This document shows, piece by piece, positions 42,849-51,765 of a stretch of 64,000 nucleotides of DNA (position 1 is its first letter; each line of letters opens with the position of its first letter). The notes under the pieces were generated by a model. It was not told the origin of the DNA. It saw only the letters and a list, made by a program, of their open reading frames with translations, and searched no databases. The stretch spans positions 1 through 64,000 of the forward strand of contig CAWAMD010000002.1 in the NCBI GenBank assembly GCA_963783045.1, written 5' to 3'. Source of the stretch: CAWAMD01 sp963783045. GTDB taxonomy: Bacteria; Actinomycetota; Nitriliruptoria; Nitriliruptorales; Nitriliruptoraceae. A program made the position numbers and the translations under genes.

Positions 42849-44810
42849 ATGGCGACGATGAGCGACGTGTTGTGGCAGCCAGGCCCCGATGCCCGGCAGA
42901 CGACGCGGATCGGCCGCTACCTCGACTGGATCGAGCAGACGCGTGCCGTGTCCCTGCCCGACCACGAGGCCGCGTGGCGCTGGTCGGTGGACCATCCGGC
43001 CGACTTCTGGGGCTCGATCGCCGAGCACTTCCAGGTGGCGTTCCACGCGCCGCCGGACGAGGTGCTGGCCGACGCGTCCATGCCGGGCGCCGAGTGGTTC
43101 CCCGGCGCCACGCTGAACTACGCCGAGCAGGCGCTCGCCCTGCCCGACGACGCGGTCGCGATCATCGGCCGGTCCCAGACCCGCGACCGGGTCGAGCTGT
43201 CCGGCGCCGAGCTGAAGGACCAGGTCGCCCGGTGCCGTACCGGGCTGCAGCGGCTCGGTGTGGGGAAGGGCGACCGTGTCGGTGCCTTCCTGCCCAACAT
43301 CCCCGAGACGATCGTCGCCTTCCTGGCGACGGCGAGCCTCGGCGCGATCTGGTCCTCGTGCGCCCCCGAGTTCGGTACCCGCAGCGTCGTGGACCGCTTC
43401 CAGCAGATCGACCCGACGGTCCTGCTGACCGTCGACGGGTACCGCTACGGGGACAAGGACATCGACAAGACCACGGAGGTCGCCGAGATCCGTGCGGCCC
43501 TCGGGTCGCTGGAGCACACGGTCGTGCTCCCCTACCTCACGGCCGACCCGCCGGTTGCCGACGCCATGCGGTGGGACGACCTGCTGGCGGACGAGGGCGA
43601 GCTCGCCTTCGAGGCGGTCCCCTTCGACCACCCGCTGTACGTCCTCTACTCGTCGGGCACGACCGGCCTGCCGAAGCCGATCATCCACGGGCACGGCGGG
43701 ATCGTCCTCGAGCACCTGAAGTCGCTGGCGCTGTACGCCGACCTGGGACCGGGCGACCGCTTCTTCTGGTTCACCACCACCGGCTGGATGATGTGGAACT
43801 TCCTCGTCTCCGGTCTGCTCGTCGGCTCGACCCTGGTGCTGTTCGACGGCAACCCGGGATCGCCGGATCTGATGACCCTGTGGCGGCTCGCCGCCGAGGA
43901 GGGCCTCACCTACCTCGGCACGAGCGCACCCTTCCTGATGTCCTGCCGGAAGGCCGGCCTGTCCCCGGGCGCCGACCTGGACCTGTCGGCGCTGCGGGCC
44001 GTCGGGTCGACCGGGGCGCCGCTCCCTCCGGCCGGCTTCCACTGGGTCTACGAGCACGTGGGCGAGGACCTGCTGCTGTCGTCGGTGTCCGGCGGGACCG
44101 ACGTGTGCACCGCCTTCGTGGGCGGCTGCCCGATCGTGGAGGTACGCGAGGGCGAGATCCCCTGCCGCTACATGGGCGCCCGCGTCGAAGCCTACGACGA
44201 GGACGGCACCCCGGTCATGGGGCAGCGCGGCGAGCTCGTCGTGACCGCCCCCATGCCGTCGATGCCGGTCGGGTTCTGGGGCGACGAGGACGGCAGCCGC
44301 GAGCGGGCGGCCTACTTCAGCACCTTCCCCGGCGTGTGGCGCCACGGGGACTGGATCACGATCAGCGAGCGCGGCTCGTGTGTGATCACCGGCCGCTCCG
44401 ACGCCACCCTGAACCGGGGCGGAGTGCGGCTCGGCACCTCGGAGTTCTACGCGGTCGTGGACAGCCTCCCCGAGGTCGCCGACAGCCTCGTCGTCCACCT
44501 CGAGGACGACGAGGGCGGCGCCGGCGAGCTGCTGCTCTTCGTCACGCCCATCCCCGGCGAGCGCATCGACGACGAGGCGAAGGCCCGGATCCGCCGGGCG
44601 CTGCGGGAGAGCCTGTCGCCGCGCCACGTCCCCGACGACATCCGCGAGGTCCCCGGCGTGCCCCGCACCCTGTCGGGCAAGCGGCTCGAGGTGCCGATCA
44701 AGCGGATCCTCACCGGCACGCCGGCCACCGAGGCCGCCAGCCGCGGCGCCCTCGCGAACCCGGAGTCGCTCGACGCGTTCCAGTCCTACGCGGACGAGCG
44801 CGGCACCTGA
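42849..44810 (+). CDS. acetoacetyl-CoA synthetase
   Basis: 653 aa from ATG 42849; a second ATG three codons later is possible. Acyl-adenylate enzyme: SLPDHEAAWRWSVDHPADFW and FPGATLNYAEQAL near the N-terminus, LYVLYSSGTTGLPKPIIHGH (P-loop-like A3 motif) near residue 265, WFTTTGWMMWNFLVSGLLVG, GRSDATLNRGGVRLGTSEFY and LSGKRLEVPIKRILTG with the catalytic Lys. Length and the TTTGWMMWN block are typical of acetoacetate-CoA ligase rather than acetyl-CoA synthetase. Converts acetoacetate plus ATP and CoA to acetoacetyl-CoA, a thiolase substrate. Confidence 0.9.
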   Translation: MATMSDVLWQPGPDARQTTRIGRYLDWIEQTRAVSLPDHEAAWRWSVDHPADFWGSIAEHFQVAFHAPPDEVLADASMPGAEWFPGATLNYAEQALALPDDAVAIIGRSQTRDRVELSGAELKDQVARCRTGLQRLGVGKGDRVGAFLPNIPETIVAFLATASLGAIWSSCAPEFGTRSVVDRFQQIDPTVLLTVDGYRYGDKDIDKTTEVAEIRAALGSLEHTVVLPYLTADPPVADAMRWDDLLADEGELAFEAVPFDHPLYVLYSSGTTGLPKPIIHGHGGIVLEHLKSLALYADLGPGDRFFWFTTTGWMMWNFLVSGLLVGSTLVLFDGNPGSPDLMTLWRLAAEEGLTYLGTSAPFLMSCRKAGLSPGADLDLSALRAVGSTGAPLPPAGFHWVYEHVGEDLLLSSVSGGTDVCTAFVGGCPIVEVREGEIPCRYMGARVEAYDEDGTPVMGQRGELVVTAPMPSMPVGFWGDEDGSRERAAYFSTFPGVWRHGDWITISERGSCVITGRSDATLNRGGVRLGTSEFYAVVDSLPEVADSLVVHLEDDEGGAGELLLFVTPIPGERIDDEAKARIRRALRESLSPRHVPDDIREVPGVPRTLSGKRLEVPIKRILTGTPATEAASRGALANPESLDAFQSYADERGT

Positions 44811-44838
44811 CCGGCAGGCGAGCGCACCCCCGGGATAC

Positions 44839-44877
44839 GTGCGGACCTATCCCGCTGACGTCGGTACAGGTCCGCAC
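44839..44877. terminator. inverted repeat between convergent genes
   Basis: GTGCGGACCT (44839-44848) and AGGTCCGCAC (44868-44877) pair perfectly across a 19-base loop that may fold further. It lies between acetoacetyl-CoA synthetase and the convergent yqgE gene and probably ends both transcripts. Confidence 0.55.
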
Positions 44878-44908
44878 ACAACCTGGGGGCGGCGCCCGCG
44901 CCGTCCGG

Positions 44909-45457
44909 TCAGTTCAGAGACGGGTCGTCGGCGGCCGTCGTGAACACGCCGCCCTGACGGACGAGGACCCGGCGCCAGAGCAGGTCCGGCTCGTCGGTGA
45001 GCACGTCGGAGGCCTCGGCGTCGATCACGAACCACCCGCCGGCCTCGACCTCGTCGTCGAGCTGGCCCGGTGCCCAGCCGGCGTAGCCGGCGAAGACGCG
45101 GATGGTCTCGATGCCCTCCGACTCGTCGGGGTCCGCGGTCAGGTCGACGGCGCGGAGGTCGCCGACGATGGTGGTCCAGGAGTCGTCGGGCGCGGGAGGG
45201 GCACCGACACCGAGGGCGACGATGGCGCTGCTCTCGACCGGCCCGCCGACGAAGACGACGGGCGGCGAGGCGGCGAGGGCCTCCCAGCCGGGCAGCGCCT
45301 CGGCGACGGCGACGTCGCTCGGGCGGTTCAGGACGATGCCGAGCGCCCCGTCGTCACCGTGCTCGAGGAGCAGGACGACCGTATGGCTGAAGTTCGGGTC
45401 ACCGAGGTCCGGGGTGGCCACGGCGAGTCGTCCGGCGTGGGAGGAGGCGTCGGGCAT
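44909..45457 (-). CDS. yqgE: YqgE/AlgH family protein (UPF0301)
   Basis: 182 aa; ATG 45457. Signature AGRLAVATPDLGDPNFSHTV at the start, VLLLEHGDDGALGIVLNRPS, FVGGPVESSAIVAL, and VFAGYAGWAPGQLDDEVEAG. Compact conserved protein of unknown biochemical role, linked to transcription control in some bacteria. Downstream of sigH on the same strand (61 bp gap), so perhaps co-transcribed. Confidence 0.9.
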   Translation of the reverse strand: MPDASSHAGRLAVATPDLGDPNFSHTVVLLLEHGDDGALGIVLNRPSDVAVAEALPGWEALAASPPVVFVGGPVESSAIVALGVGAPPAPDDSWTTIVGDLRAVDLTADPDESEGIETIRVFAGYAGWAPGQLDDEVEAGGWFVIDAEASDVLTDEPDLLWRRVLVRQGGVFTTAADDPSLN

Positions 45458-45518
45458 GGGATGCTCATGGATCGGCGGGAGCGGGCACGACGGACGCTAG
45501 CGCAGGAGCCTCGGGCGC

Positions 45519-46175
45519 TCAGGCGGGCCCCATCCCTTCCTGCCGCAGATGGCTCTCGAGCTTGCGCTTGATGCGCTGGAGCGCGTTGTCGATCGACTTG
45601 ACGTGGCGTCCGAGCCGCTGGGCGATCTCCTGGTAGGAACGACCCTCGATGTAGAGGTTCAGGACGTCGGCCTCGAGCTCGGAGAGGAGCTCGTCGAAGA
45701 TCCGACGCAGGGACGCCAGGTCGTCGGAGGCCACGATCACCTCGAGGGGGTCGGTGATGCCGCTGTCGGGCAGGGTGTCGGCGACGGTCCGGCTCGGGTC
45801 GTCGTCGTGGGGACGGTCGAAGGAGACGTAGGTGTTGAGCGGCGCATGCTTCTGACGCGTGGCGGTCTTGATGGCGGTCAGGATCTGCCGGGTGATGCAC
45901 AGCTCCGCGAACGAGCGGAACGAGGCGCCGTGCTCGGAGCGGTAGTCGCGGACCGCCTTGTAGAGGCCGATCATCCCCTCCTGCACGATGTCCTCGCGGT
46001 CGCCCCCGACCAGGAAGTACGCGCGTGCCTTGGCGCGGGCGAAGCGGCGGTAGCGGTGCAGCAGTTCGGTGAGTGCGTTGTCGTCCCCCTCGCGGACCCG
46101 CTCGACCAGGGCCTCGTCCTCGGACGTCGCGGCAGCTGGCGCGACGGGCGACCGGACCGTGCTGACGTCTGACAT
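45519..46175 (-). CDS. sigH: sigma factor of the SigH/sporulation type
   Basis: 218 aa from ATG 46175 with GGAGGC upstream. Region 2: ALVERVREGDDNALTELLHR, ARAYFLVGGDREDIVQEGMI, GLYKAVRDYRSEHGASFRSF, then AELCITRQILTAIKTATRQK. Region 4: LSELEADVLNLYIEGRSYQE, IAQRLGRHVKSIDNALQRIK. This is the Spo0H/SigH layout, not ECF. Its place next to rlmB and cysS repeats the Bacillus order, although this organism need not sporulate. Function is probably stationary-phase or developmental transcription. Confidence 0.88.
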   Translation of the reverse strand: MSDVSTVRSPVAPAAATSEDEALVERVREGDDNALTELLHRYRRFARAKARAYFLVGGDREDIVQEGMIGLYKAVRDYRSEHGASFRSFAELCITRQILTAIKTATRQKHAPLNTYVSFDRPHDDDPSRTVADTLPDSGITDPLEVIVASDDLASLRRIFDELLSELEADVLNLYIEGRSYQEIAQRLGRHVKSIDNALQRIKRKLESHLRQEGMGPA

Positions 46176-46287
46176 GCGGTGAGCCTCCGAGCATCGCTCG
46201 CGGGCCGGTCCGTCAGGCGATCGCCGCCCCGCGTTCACCCCTCCCAACGAGCGAGCACGGCGCAGGTTGCGCACGATCTTCTCAGTC

Positions 46288-47058
46288 TCAGGGCGTGCGT
46301 CGACGCCGGATCTCGTACATGGCGATCGCGGCGGCCACGGACGCGTTGAGGGACCCGACGTGCCCCTGCATCGGGATGGTGACCAGCTGGTCGCATGCTA
46401 CCTGGCTCAGACGGGCCAGTCCCTCCCCCTCGCTGCCCACCACCAGCACGAGCGGCTCGGTCAGCAGCGGGCTGCCGGCGAGCGGCTGTGCGCCGGCCGC
46501 GTCGAGCCCGACGGACCAGATGCGGCGCTCTCCGAGCGACCTCAGGGTCCGCACGAGGTTCGTCACCTGCACGACCGGGAGATGGGCGAGCGCGCCGGCG
46601 GCCGCCTTCTCGGCCGACGGCGTCACACCGGCAGCGCGGCGGGCGGGGAGCAGCAGCCCGTGGACGCCGAGCGCCTCGGCGGTGCGCGCCACCGAGCCGA
46701 GGTTGTGCGGGTCCGTCACGCCGTCGAGGGCCACGAGGAACGGCGGGTCCTCGTCCGCGATGGCGTCGAGCACCGCGTCGAGGTCCCGGTACGGGAACGC
46801 CGGGGCGCGCGCGACGATCCCCTGGTGGACGAGCCCTTCGGCGTCGTCGTCGAGCCGGGAGCGGTCCTGCTCCTGCACGGGCACGCCCGCGTCCCGGGCC
46901 CGGTCCAGGATCTCGTCGAGCACCGGCGACGCGGTGCGGCCGGCGGCGATCTCGATGCTGCGGATCGCACCGCCGGCGCGCAGGAGCTCACGGACGGGGT
47001 GCAGGCCGACGACGACCCTGCCGTCGGCCTCGCTCCGGCGCTGGTGCCGGGGGCTCAT
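46288..47058 (-). CDS. rlmB: 23S rRNA 2'-O-ribose methyltransferase RlmB (SPOUT family)
   Basis: 256 aa from ATG 47058, overlapping the cysS stop (ATGA); a GTG 7 codons upstream is less likely. N-terminal substrate-binding domain (VVVGLHPVRELLRAGGAIRS) and the SPOUT knot: FLVALDGVTDPHNLGSVART, VLVVGSEGEGLARL, IPMQGHVGSLNASVAAAIAM. The knot motifs are those that bind SAM in RlmB (Gm2251 of 23S rRNA). Coupled to cysS. Confidence 0.93.
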   Translation of the reverse strand: MSPRHQRRSEADGRVVVGLHPVRELLRAGGAIRSIEIAAGRTASPVLDEILDRARDAGVPVQEQDRSRLDDDAEGLVHQGIVARAPAFPYRDLDAVLDAIADEDPPFLVALDGVTDPHNLGSVARTAEALGVHGLLLPARRAAGVTPSAEKAAAGALAHLPVVQVTNLVRTLRSLGERRIWSVGLDAAGAQPLAGSPLLTEPLVLVVGSEGEGLARLSQVACDQLVTIPMQGHVGSLNASVAAAIAMYEIRRRRTP

Positions 47059-48617
47059 CCGTCGCGGCGGGTGGGCCACGTCAGGCCGGTGCCGCCCGCC
47101 TGCCCCTCGGCCTCGGCGGCGTCGTCCGTGTCACGACGTGGACGCTGATCCGGGGTCGGGTCGACATACCAGCGGGACCCGCCGGGGCGGTCCTCGACGA
47201 CGACGCCGATGTCGGTCAGCTCGTCGCGGATGGCATCGGCGGTCGTGAAGTCGCGGTCCGCGCGCGCCTTGGAGCGCTCGCCGAGCAGGTGGTCGACGAC
47301 CGGTGCGATGCGCTGGCCGGCCTCGTGGCTCGCGGTGACGGCTTCACCGATCTGCAGGCCGAGCACGTCGTCGCCGAGCTCCATGAGCGCCGCCGCGAGG
47401 GCGAGCACGTCAGCGCGAGCCTGTGCGTCGCCGCGCTCGGCCGCACCGAGGCGCTCGTGGCCGGCGGCCACGAGGTCGTGGAGGGCGGCGACGGCACGCG
47501 GTGCGTTGAGGTCGTCGTCGAGGGCGGCCGCGAACGCGTCGCGGAACCCGGTATCGACCGTCGTGGCGTTCGCGGCCTCGCGCAGCTCGGGGTCCTCCGG
47601 GGCGGTGATGTCGCGTGGCCAGGTGTCGAGCACCAGCGTGGCGGTCCGAAGGAAGGTCGTGAACCGCTCGTGGGCGGTGACGCCCTCGTGCAGGCGGTCC
47701 ACCTCGTAGACGAGCGGGCTGCGGTGGTGCGCCGAGAGGTACCAGAGCCGCAGCGGGCCGACGCCCCAACGCTCGACCGCGTCCTCGAGACCGACGATGT
47801 TGCCGACCGACTTCGACATCTTCTCCTCGCCCATCTGCACCATGCCGTTGTGGACCCAGTGGCGGGCGAAGGTCGTGTCGTGGGCGGCCTCGAACTGCGC
47901 GATCTCGTTCTCGTGGTGGGGGAAGACCAGGTCGAGCCCGCCACCGTGGATGTCGAAGCCGGCGCCGAGGTGCTTGGTGGCCATGGCCGAGCACTCGATG
48001 TGCCAGCCGGGTCGGCCCGGTCCCCAGGGCGACGGCCAGGAGGGCTCGCCGGGCTTCGCGGCCTTCCACAGCGCGAAGTCGAGGGGGTCCTCCTTGTGCT
48101 CGGAGGCCACCACGTCCTCGCCCTGCACCATCTCGTCGATCCGACGGCCGGACAGCTTGCCGTAGCCGTCGAAGCGGCGGACGCGGAAGAGGACGTTGCC
48201 GCCGGAGGCGTACGCCTTGTCCTCGTCGATCAGGTCGTCGATCAGGGCCTGCATGTCCAGGATGTGGCCGGTGGCGCGGGGCTGCACGTCGGGCGGCAGG
48301 ACACCGAGCTTGTCCATCGTCCGGTTCCACGCCCGTGCGTAGCGCTCGGCGATGATGGCCTGGGTCGTGCCCTCGCGGTTGGCCCGCATGATGATCTTGT
48401 CGTCCACGTCCGTGATGTTGGTGACGTAGAGAACCTCGTTGCCGGATGCGATGAGCCAGCGGCGCAGCACGTCGAACACGACCGCGTACCGGCCGTGGCC
48501 GACGTGGGCGTCGGCCTGGACGGTGGGACCGCAGACGTAGATGGATGCCTTCCCGGGCTCGCGTGGCTCGAAGGGCACCTTCTCGCGCCGGAGGGTGTCG
48601 TAGAGGACGAGTGACAT
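47055..48617 (-). CDS. cysS: cysteinyl-tRNA synthetase
   Basis: 520 aa from ATG 48617. Class I synthetase: YVCGPTVQADAHVGHGR contains the zinc Cys and the HIGH-type box (HVGH), GWHIECSAMATKHLG and FPHHENEIAQFEAAHD provide zinc ligands, and the KMSKS loop is GEEKMSKSVGNIV. The C-terminal ~60 residues add a charged tail beyond the anticodon domain. Charges tRNA-Cys. Last four bases overlap rlmB. Confidence 0.95.
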   Translation of the reverse strand: MSLVLYDTLRREKVPFEPREPGKASIYVCGPTVQADAHVGHGRYAVVFDVLRRWLIASGNEVLYVTNITDVDDKIIMRANREGTTQAIIAERYARAWNRTMDKLGVLPPDVQPRATGHILDMQALIDDLIDEDKAYASGGNVLFRVRRFDGYGKLSGRRIDEMVQGEDVVASEHKEDPLDFALWKAAKPGEPSWPSPWGPGRPGWHIECSAMATKHLGAGFDIHGGGLDLVFPHHENEIAQFEAAHDTTFARHWVHNGMVQMGEEKMSKSVGNIVGLEDAVERWGVGPLRLWYLSAHHRSPLVYEVDRLHEGVTAHERFTTFLRTATLVLDTWPRDITAPEDPELREAANATTVDTGFRDAFAAALDDDLNAPRAVAALHDLVAAGHERLGAAERGDAQARADVLALAAALMELGDDVLGLQIGEAVTASHEAGQRIAPVVDHLLGERSKARADRDFTTADAIRDELTDIGVVVEDRPGGSRWYVDPTPDQRPRRDTDDAAEAEGQAGGTGLTWPTRRDG

Positions 48618-48691
48618 GGCTCCGCCTGGATCGGCTGACTCTGCGGGCAGAGGGTACGGCAGATGGGCGACCCCACCGGTAGCGCCGCCGG

Positions 48692-49210
48692 TCACTCCCC
48701 CGTGGCGCGGAGCGGAGCGAGCAGACAGGAGGCCAGGCTCGTGATCCCCTCGCCGCGTCCGACGAAGCCGAGGTGGTCGGTGGTCGTGAACTTGACGGAC
48801 ACCGCGTCGTCCGGCACCGCGCAGGCGGCGGCGAGGTTCGCGACCATCTGCGTCCGGTAGGGGCCGAGCCGCGGCCGCTGCGCGAGCACCGTGGCGTCGA
48901 CGTTGCCGATGGTCCAGCCGGCGTCGGCCACGTCCGCGACGACCTGCCGCAGCAGCGCGATGGAGTCGGCGCCGGCGAGGGCGGGGTCGTCCACCCCGAA
49001 GCGGCTGCCGAGGTCGCCGAGCGCGGCGGCGCCGAGCAGCGCGTCGGCGACCGCGTGCGCCAGCACGTCACCGTCGGAGTGGCCGGCCAGGCCGATGGCA
49101 TCCGGCACGAGGACCCCGCCGAGCACGAGCGGGCGCCCCGACCCGGAGCTCGCGAAGGGGTGCACGTCGATGCCCGAGCCGACGCGCGGGAGCGGACGGT
49201 GGTCAGCCAT
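48692..49210 (-). CDS. ispF: 2-C-methyl-D-erythritol 2,4-cyclodiphosphate synthase
   Basis: 172 aa; ATG 49210, 8 bases inside the end of ispD. MEP pathway enzyme. Metal-binding signature GSGIDVHPFASS (D and H ligands), LAGHSDGDVLAHAVADALLG with the third His, and VDATVLAQRPRLGPY, VKFTTTDHLGFVGRGEGI. Trimeric enzyme. Coupled to ispD by the overlap. Confidence 0.95.
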   Translation of the reverse strand: MADHRPLPRVGSGIDVHPFASSGSGRPLVLGGVLVPDAIGLAGHSDGDVLAHAVADALLGAAALGDLGSRFGVDDPALAGADSIALLRQVVADVADAGWTIGNVDATVLAQRPRLGPYRTQMVANLAAACAVPDDAVSVKFTTTDHLGFVGRGEGITSLASCLLAPLRATGE

Positions 49211-50003
49211 GACGCTCCTCCTGGCTGGCGAGCGCCCGCGCGACGGCGAGGTCGTCGGGGTAGGTCACCTTGAGCGCGAGCGGCGAGCCACGCACCAGAC
49301 GGACCCGTCCGCTGACGACGCCGGCGGCCACGGCCTGCTCGACGAGCGCGAGGTCGTCCGTTGCCTCGCGCCCGCCGGCCCAGGCGCGCACGGTGGCGAG
49401 CGCGACGGCGTCGAAGACCTGAGGCGTCTGCACGGCCCAGAGTCCGGCACGGTCCACCGTTGCGGCGACGGTTCCGGCGTCGTCGACGACGCGCTTGAGC
49501 GTGTCGGCCACCGGCAGGCCGGGGGCTGCGGCGATCACGTCGCCCCGGACGGCGTCGACTGCGGCGCGCACGACCGCCGGCGGCACGAACGCCCGCGCGG
49601 CGTCGTGGATCGCCACGCGGCCCGAACCGTGGATCGCCACGCGGCCCGATCCGTGGATCGCCACGCGGCCCGATCCGTGGATCGCCACGCGGCCCGATCC
49701 GGGTGTGGCATCGGGTCCGTCGAGTGCCTCGAGGCCGGCCTGCACGCTGGCCGTCCGCGTCGCGCCACCGGGCACCAGGGCGGCGATCGGCAGGCCGTCC
49801 ACCGCCTCGACGAACGCGGCCTCGTGGCCCGGGGTGTGCACGACGACGAGAGGGGCGATCCCGGCCGCCACGAGCGCCTGCACGGCGTGGCGCAGCAGCG
49901 GTGCGCCGGCGACGGGCACGAGCGCCTTCGGCCCGCCGCCGGCCGCGCCGAGACGCCGACCGACGCCGGCAGCCACCACGATGCCGGCGGCGACCGGGGT
50001 CAC
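49203..50003 (-). CDS. ispD: 2-C-methyl-D-erythritol 4-phosphate cytidylyltransferase with an internal octapeptide repeat
   Basis: 266 aa; GTG overlapping the yacL stop (GTGA). MEP-pathway enzyme making CDP-ME. CTP-binding loop AAGVGRRLGAAGGGPKALVP at 11-30, ATRTASVQAGLEAL at 81-94, DAARAFVPPAVVRAAV from 134, TVDRAGLWAVQTPQVFDA. Unusual: residues 102-133 are GSGRVAIH four times, directly before the conserved HDAAR motif. Normal homologues have one V-x-IHDAAR strand here, so about 24 residues are extra. The insert would sit in the loop before a core strand near the active site; whether the protein folds is not known. Confidence 0.92.
   Translation of the reverse strand: MTPVAAGIVVAAGVGRRLGAAGGGPKALVPVAGAPLLRHAVQALVAAGIAPLVVVHTPGHEAAFVEAVDGLPIAALVPGGATRTASVQAGLEALDGPDATPGSGRVAIHGSGRVAIHGSGRVAIHGSGRVAIHDAARAFVPPAVVRAAVDAVRGDVIAAAPGLPVADTLKRVVDDAGTVAATVDRAGLWAVQTPQVFDAVALATVRAWAGGREATDDLALVEQAVAAGVVSGRVRLVRGSPLALKVTYPDDLAVARALASQEERHG
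49605..49700 (-). repeat. 24-bp in-frame tandem repeat inside ispD
   Basis: Four consecutive 24-bp units, each beginning GTGGATCGCCACGCGGCCCG on the + strand, at 49605, 49629, 49653 and 49677. Three are identical; the first differs by one base (AACC for ATCC). The multiple of three keeps the frame, giving GSGRVAIH x4. Confidence 0.95.
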
Positions 50004-51091
50004 CCGTCCCCCTCGACACGGGTGGAGAACAGCATGCGGCCCTGCCGGCTGTGCATGATCAACGTCACGTCGGCGGCGACCTCGCTGCCAACGTCTCCGG
50101 CGGCGTGCTCGACCACCACCATCGTCCCGTCGGCGAGGTAGCCGACGCCCTGGCCGGGGTCGCGCCCCTCCTTGATCACCTTCAGCCGGATCTGCTCGCC
50201 CGGCAGGACGGGCGGTCGTAGCGACTCCGCGAGCGCGTGCAGGTTCAGGACCTTGGTCCCGCTGATCTCGGCGACACGGGCGAGGTTCGCGTCGACGGTG
50301 ACGAGCGCCGCCTGGCGGCTACGCGCCAGGTTCGCGAGCTTCGCGTCCACCTCGTGGACGGTCGGCACGTCCTCCTGGGTGATCTCGACGCCGACGACGC
50401 CCTCGTCCTGGATCATGCGCAGCGTGTCGAGTCCGCGGCGGGCCATCGCGCGGCGGTGCGGATGCTCGACGTCGGCCATGGACTGCAGCTCGAGCAGCAC
50501 GAACGTCGGGACGACGAGCGTGCCTTCGAGGAAGCCCGAGCGCGCCACCTCGACCAGCCGCCCGTCCATCAGGGCCGACGTGTCGACGATCTTCGTCCCG
50601 CCGCCGCGACTCGGCGAGGTGACCTGCAGCCGGCCGCGCACCCCGATGAACCGGGAGAAATCCCCGCCGCGGACCGCCCCGAGGCGGCCTCCGAAGTACC
50701 CGAGCACGACGATGACGACCAGGGCGATCGGGACGGTGAACTCGCGCGCCGGCAGGAAGAGGATCGGTAGCAGTATCGCCGAACCGAGCAGCGCCCCGAG
50801 CGTCGCACCGATGCCCGAGGAGACGAGGACCCCCGCGTCGACGCGCTGGAGCCGTTCCTGCGCCACGTCGACGCCGCGCACGACGGTGCGCCCGAGCACG
50901 CCACCGAGGAGGTAGCCGAACAGGGCGCCGAGCACGGAGGTGATGAGGCGGGTGCTGACCGGGTCACCGCGACCGACGAGCTCGTCGAATGCCGGCCCGA
51001 CCGCGAACCCGATGGCCGTGAGCAGCACGACGATGGCCAGCCGCACGAGCTCGACGACGGCCAGCCCTCCCCGTGTCATCTGCCGCGGCAC
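50000..51091 (-). CDS. yacL: YacL-type membrane PIN-TRAM protein
   Basis: 363 aa from GTG 51091 (GGGGAGG 5 bases upstream); GTG 51097 and ATG 51079 are alternatives. N-terminal membrane part with about four helices (LVRLAIVVLLTAIGFAVGPA; ALFGYLLGGVLGR; TLGALLGSAILLPILF; ALVVIVVLGYFGGRLG), a PIN nuclease-like domain starting KIVDTSALMDGRLVEVARSG with Asp ligands, ALVTVDANLARVAEISGTKV, and a C-terminal TRAM domain (GEQIRLKVIKEGRDPGQGVG). Putative RNA-cleaving protein. Conserved neighbour of ispD in Firmicutes and actinobacteria. Confidence 0.9.
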   Translation of the reverse strand: MPRQMTRGGLAVVELVRLAIVVLLTAIGFAVGPAFDELVGRGDPVSTRLITSVLGALFGYLLGGVLGRTVVRGVDVAQERLQRVDAGVLVSSGIGATLGALLGSAILLPILFLPAREFTVPIALVVIVVLGYFGGRLGAVRGGDFSRFIGVRGRLQVTSPSRGGGTKIVDTSALMDGRLVEVARSGFLEGTLVVPTFVLLELQSMADVEHPHRRAMARRGLDTLRMIQDEGVVGVEITQEDVPTVHEVDAKLANLARSRQAALVTVDANLARVAEISGTKVLNLHALAESLRPPVLPGEQIRLKVIKEGRDPGQGVGYLADGTMVVVEHAAGDVGSEVAADVTLIMHSRQGRMLFSTRVEGDG

Positions 51092-51221
51092 TACCACCTC
51101 CCCGGTCGCGTGGCGGTCGCCTGTCGCGGACGGTGACCGTTCGCTTCGGCGCGTGACGAGGCTACGCCCCCGGGCCCCGTCTCGCCGAGGCGGTGCGTCC
51201 GGACGGACGTCCTCGATACGG

Positions 51222-51248
51222 CGACCGCCCGACGGGGTCGGGCGGTCG
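51222..51248 (-). terminator. terminator hairpin after carD
   Basis: CGACCGCCCGA (51222-51232) pairs perfectly with TCGGGCGGTCG (51238-51248) around CGGGG, 26 bases beyond the carD stop. Separates carD from the yacL-ispD-ispF unit. Confidence 0.75.
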
Positions 51249-51273
51249 TGGCGTCGGTCGCGGGCGAGGCGTG

Positions 51274-51765
51274 TCAGGCGTGCGCCTCGGCCAGGGTGCG
51301 CTCGACGAGCTCCTCGGCACGCTGCTCGTCCTTCTTGATGGCCACCGCGAGCTCGGAGAGCAGGATCTGCTTCGCCTTCGTGAGCATGCGCTTCTCGCCC
51401 GCGGACAGCCCCTTGTCCTTCTCGCGTGTCGCGAGGTTCCGGACCACCTCGGCGACCTTGTAGATGTCGCCGGAACGCAGCTTCTCGTAGTTGGCCTTGA
51501 AGCGACGGGACCAGTTGCCCGACGCCTTGCCTTCGGGCTCCCGCAGGACGGCGAGGACCTGCTCGACCTCCTTCTTCGAGACGACGTTGCGGATGCCCAC
51601 GTCGTCGCAGGCATCGCAGGGAACCATCAGCGTCAGGTCGCCGTAGGTCAGCCTCAGCACCAGGTAGTCGCGCGTCTCCCCCTTCAGCTCTCTCTGTTCC
51701 TTCTTCTCGATGACTGCCGCGCCGTGGTGGGGGTAGATGACGGTCTCGCCGACCTGGTAGGCCAT
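51274..51765 (-). CDS. carD: CarD family RNA polymerase-binding transcription regulator
   Basis: 163 aa; ATG 51765. N-terminal RNAP-interaction domain begins YQVGETVIYPHHGAAVIEKK and continues to TLMVPCDACDDVGIRNVV. The C-terminal helical DNA-binding part includes LREPEGKASGNWSRRFKANY with the Trp that stabilises open promoter complexes. Essential in mycobacteria, where it controls rRNA and many promoters. It has its own promoter (52069-52098) and terminator. Confidence 0.95.
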   Translation of the reverse strand: MAYQVGETVIYPHHGAAVIEKKEQRELKGETRDYLVLRLTYGDLTLMVPCDACDDVGIRNVVSKKEVEQVLAVLREPEGKASGNWSRRFKANYEKLRSGDIYKVAEVVRNLATREKDKGLSAGEKRMLTKAKQILLSELAVAIKKDEQRAEELVERTLAEAHA

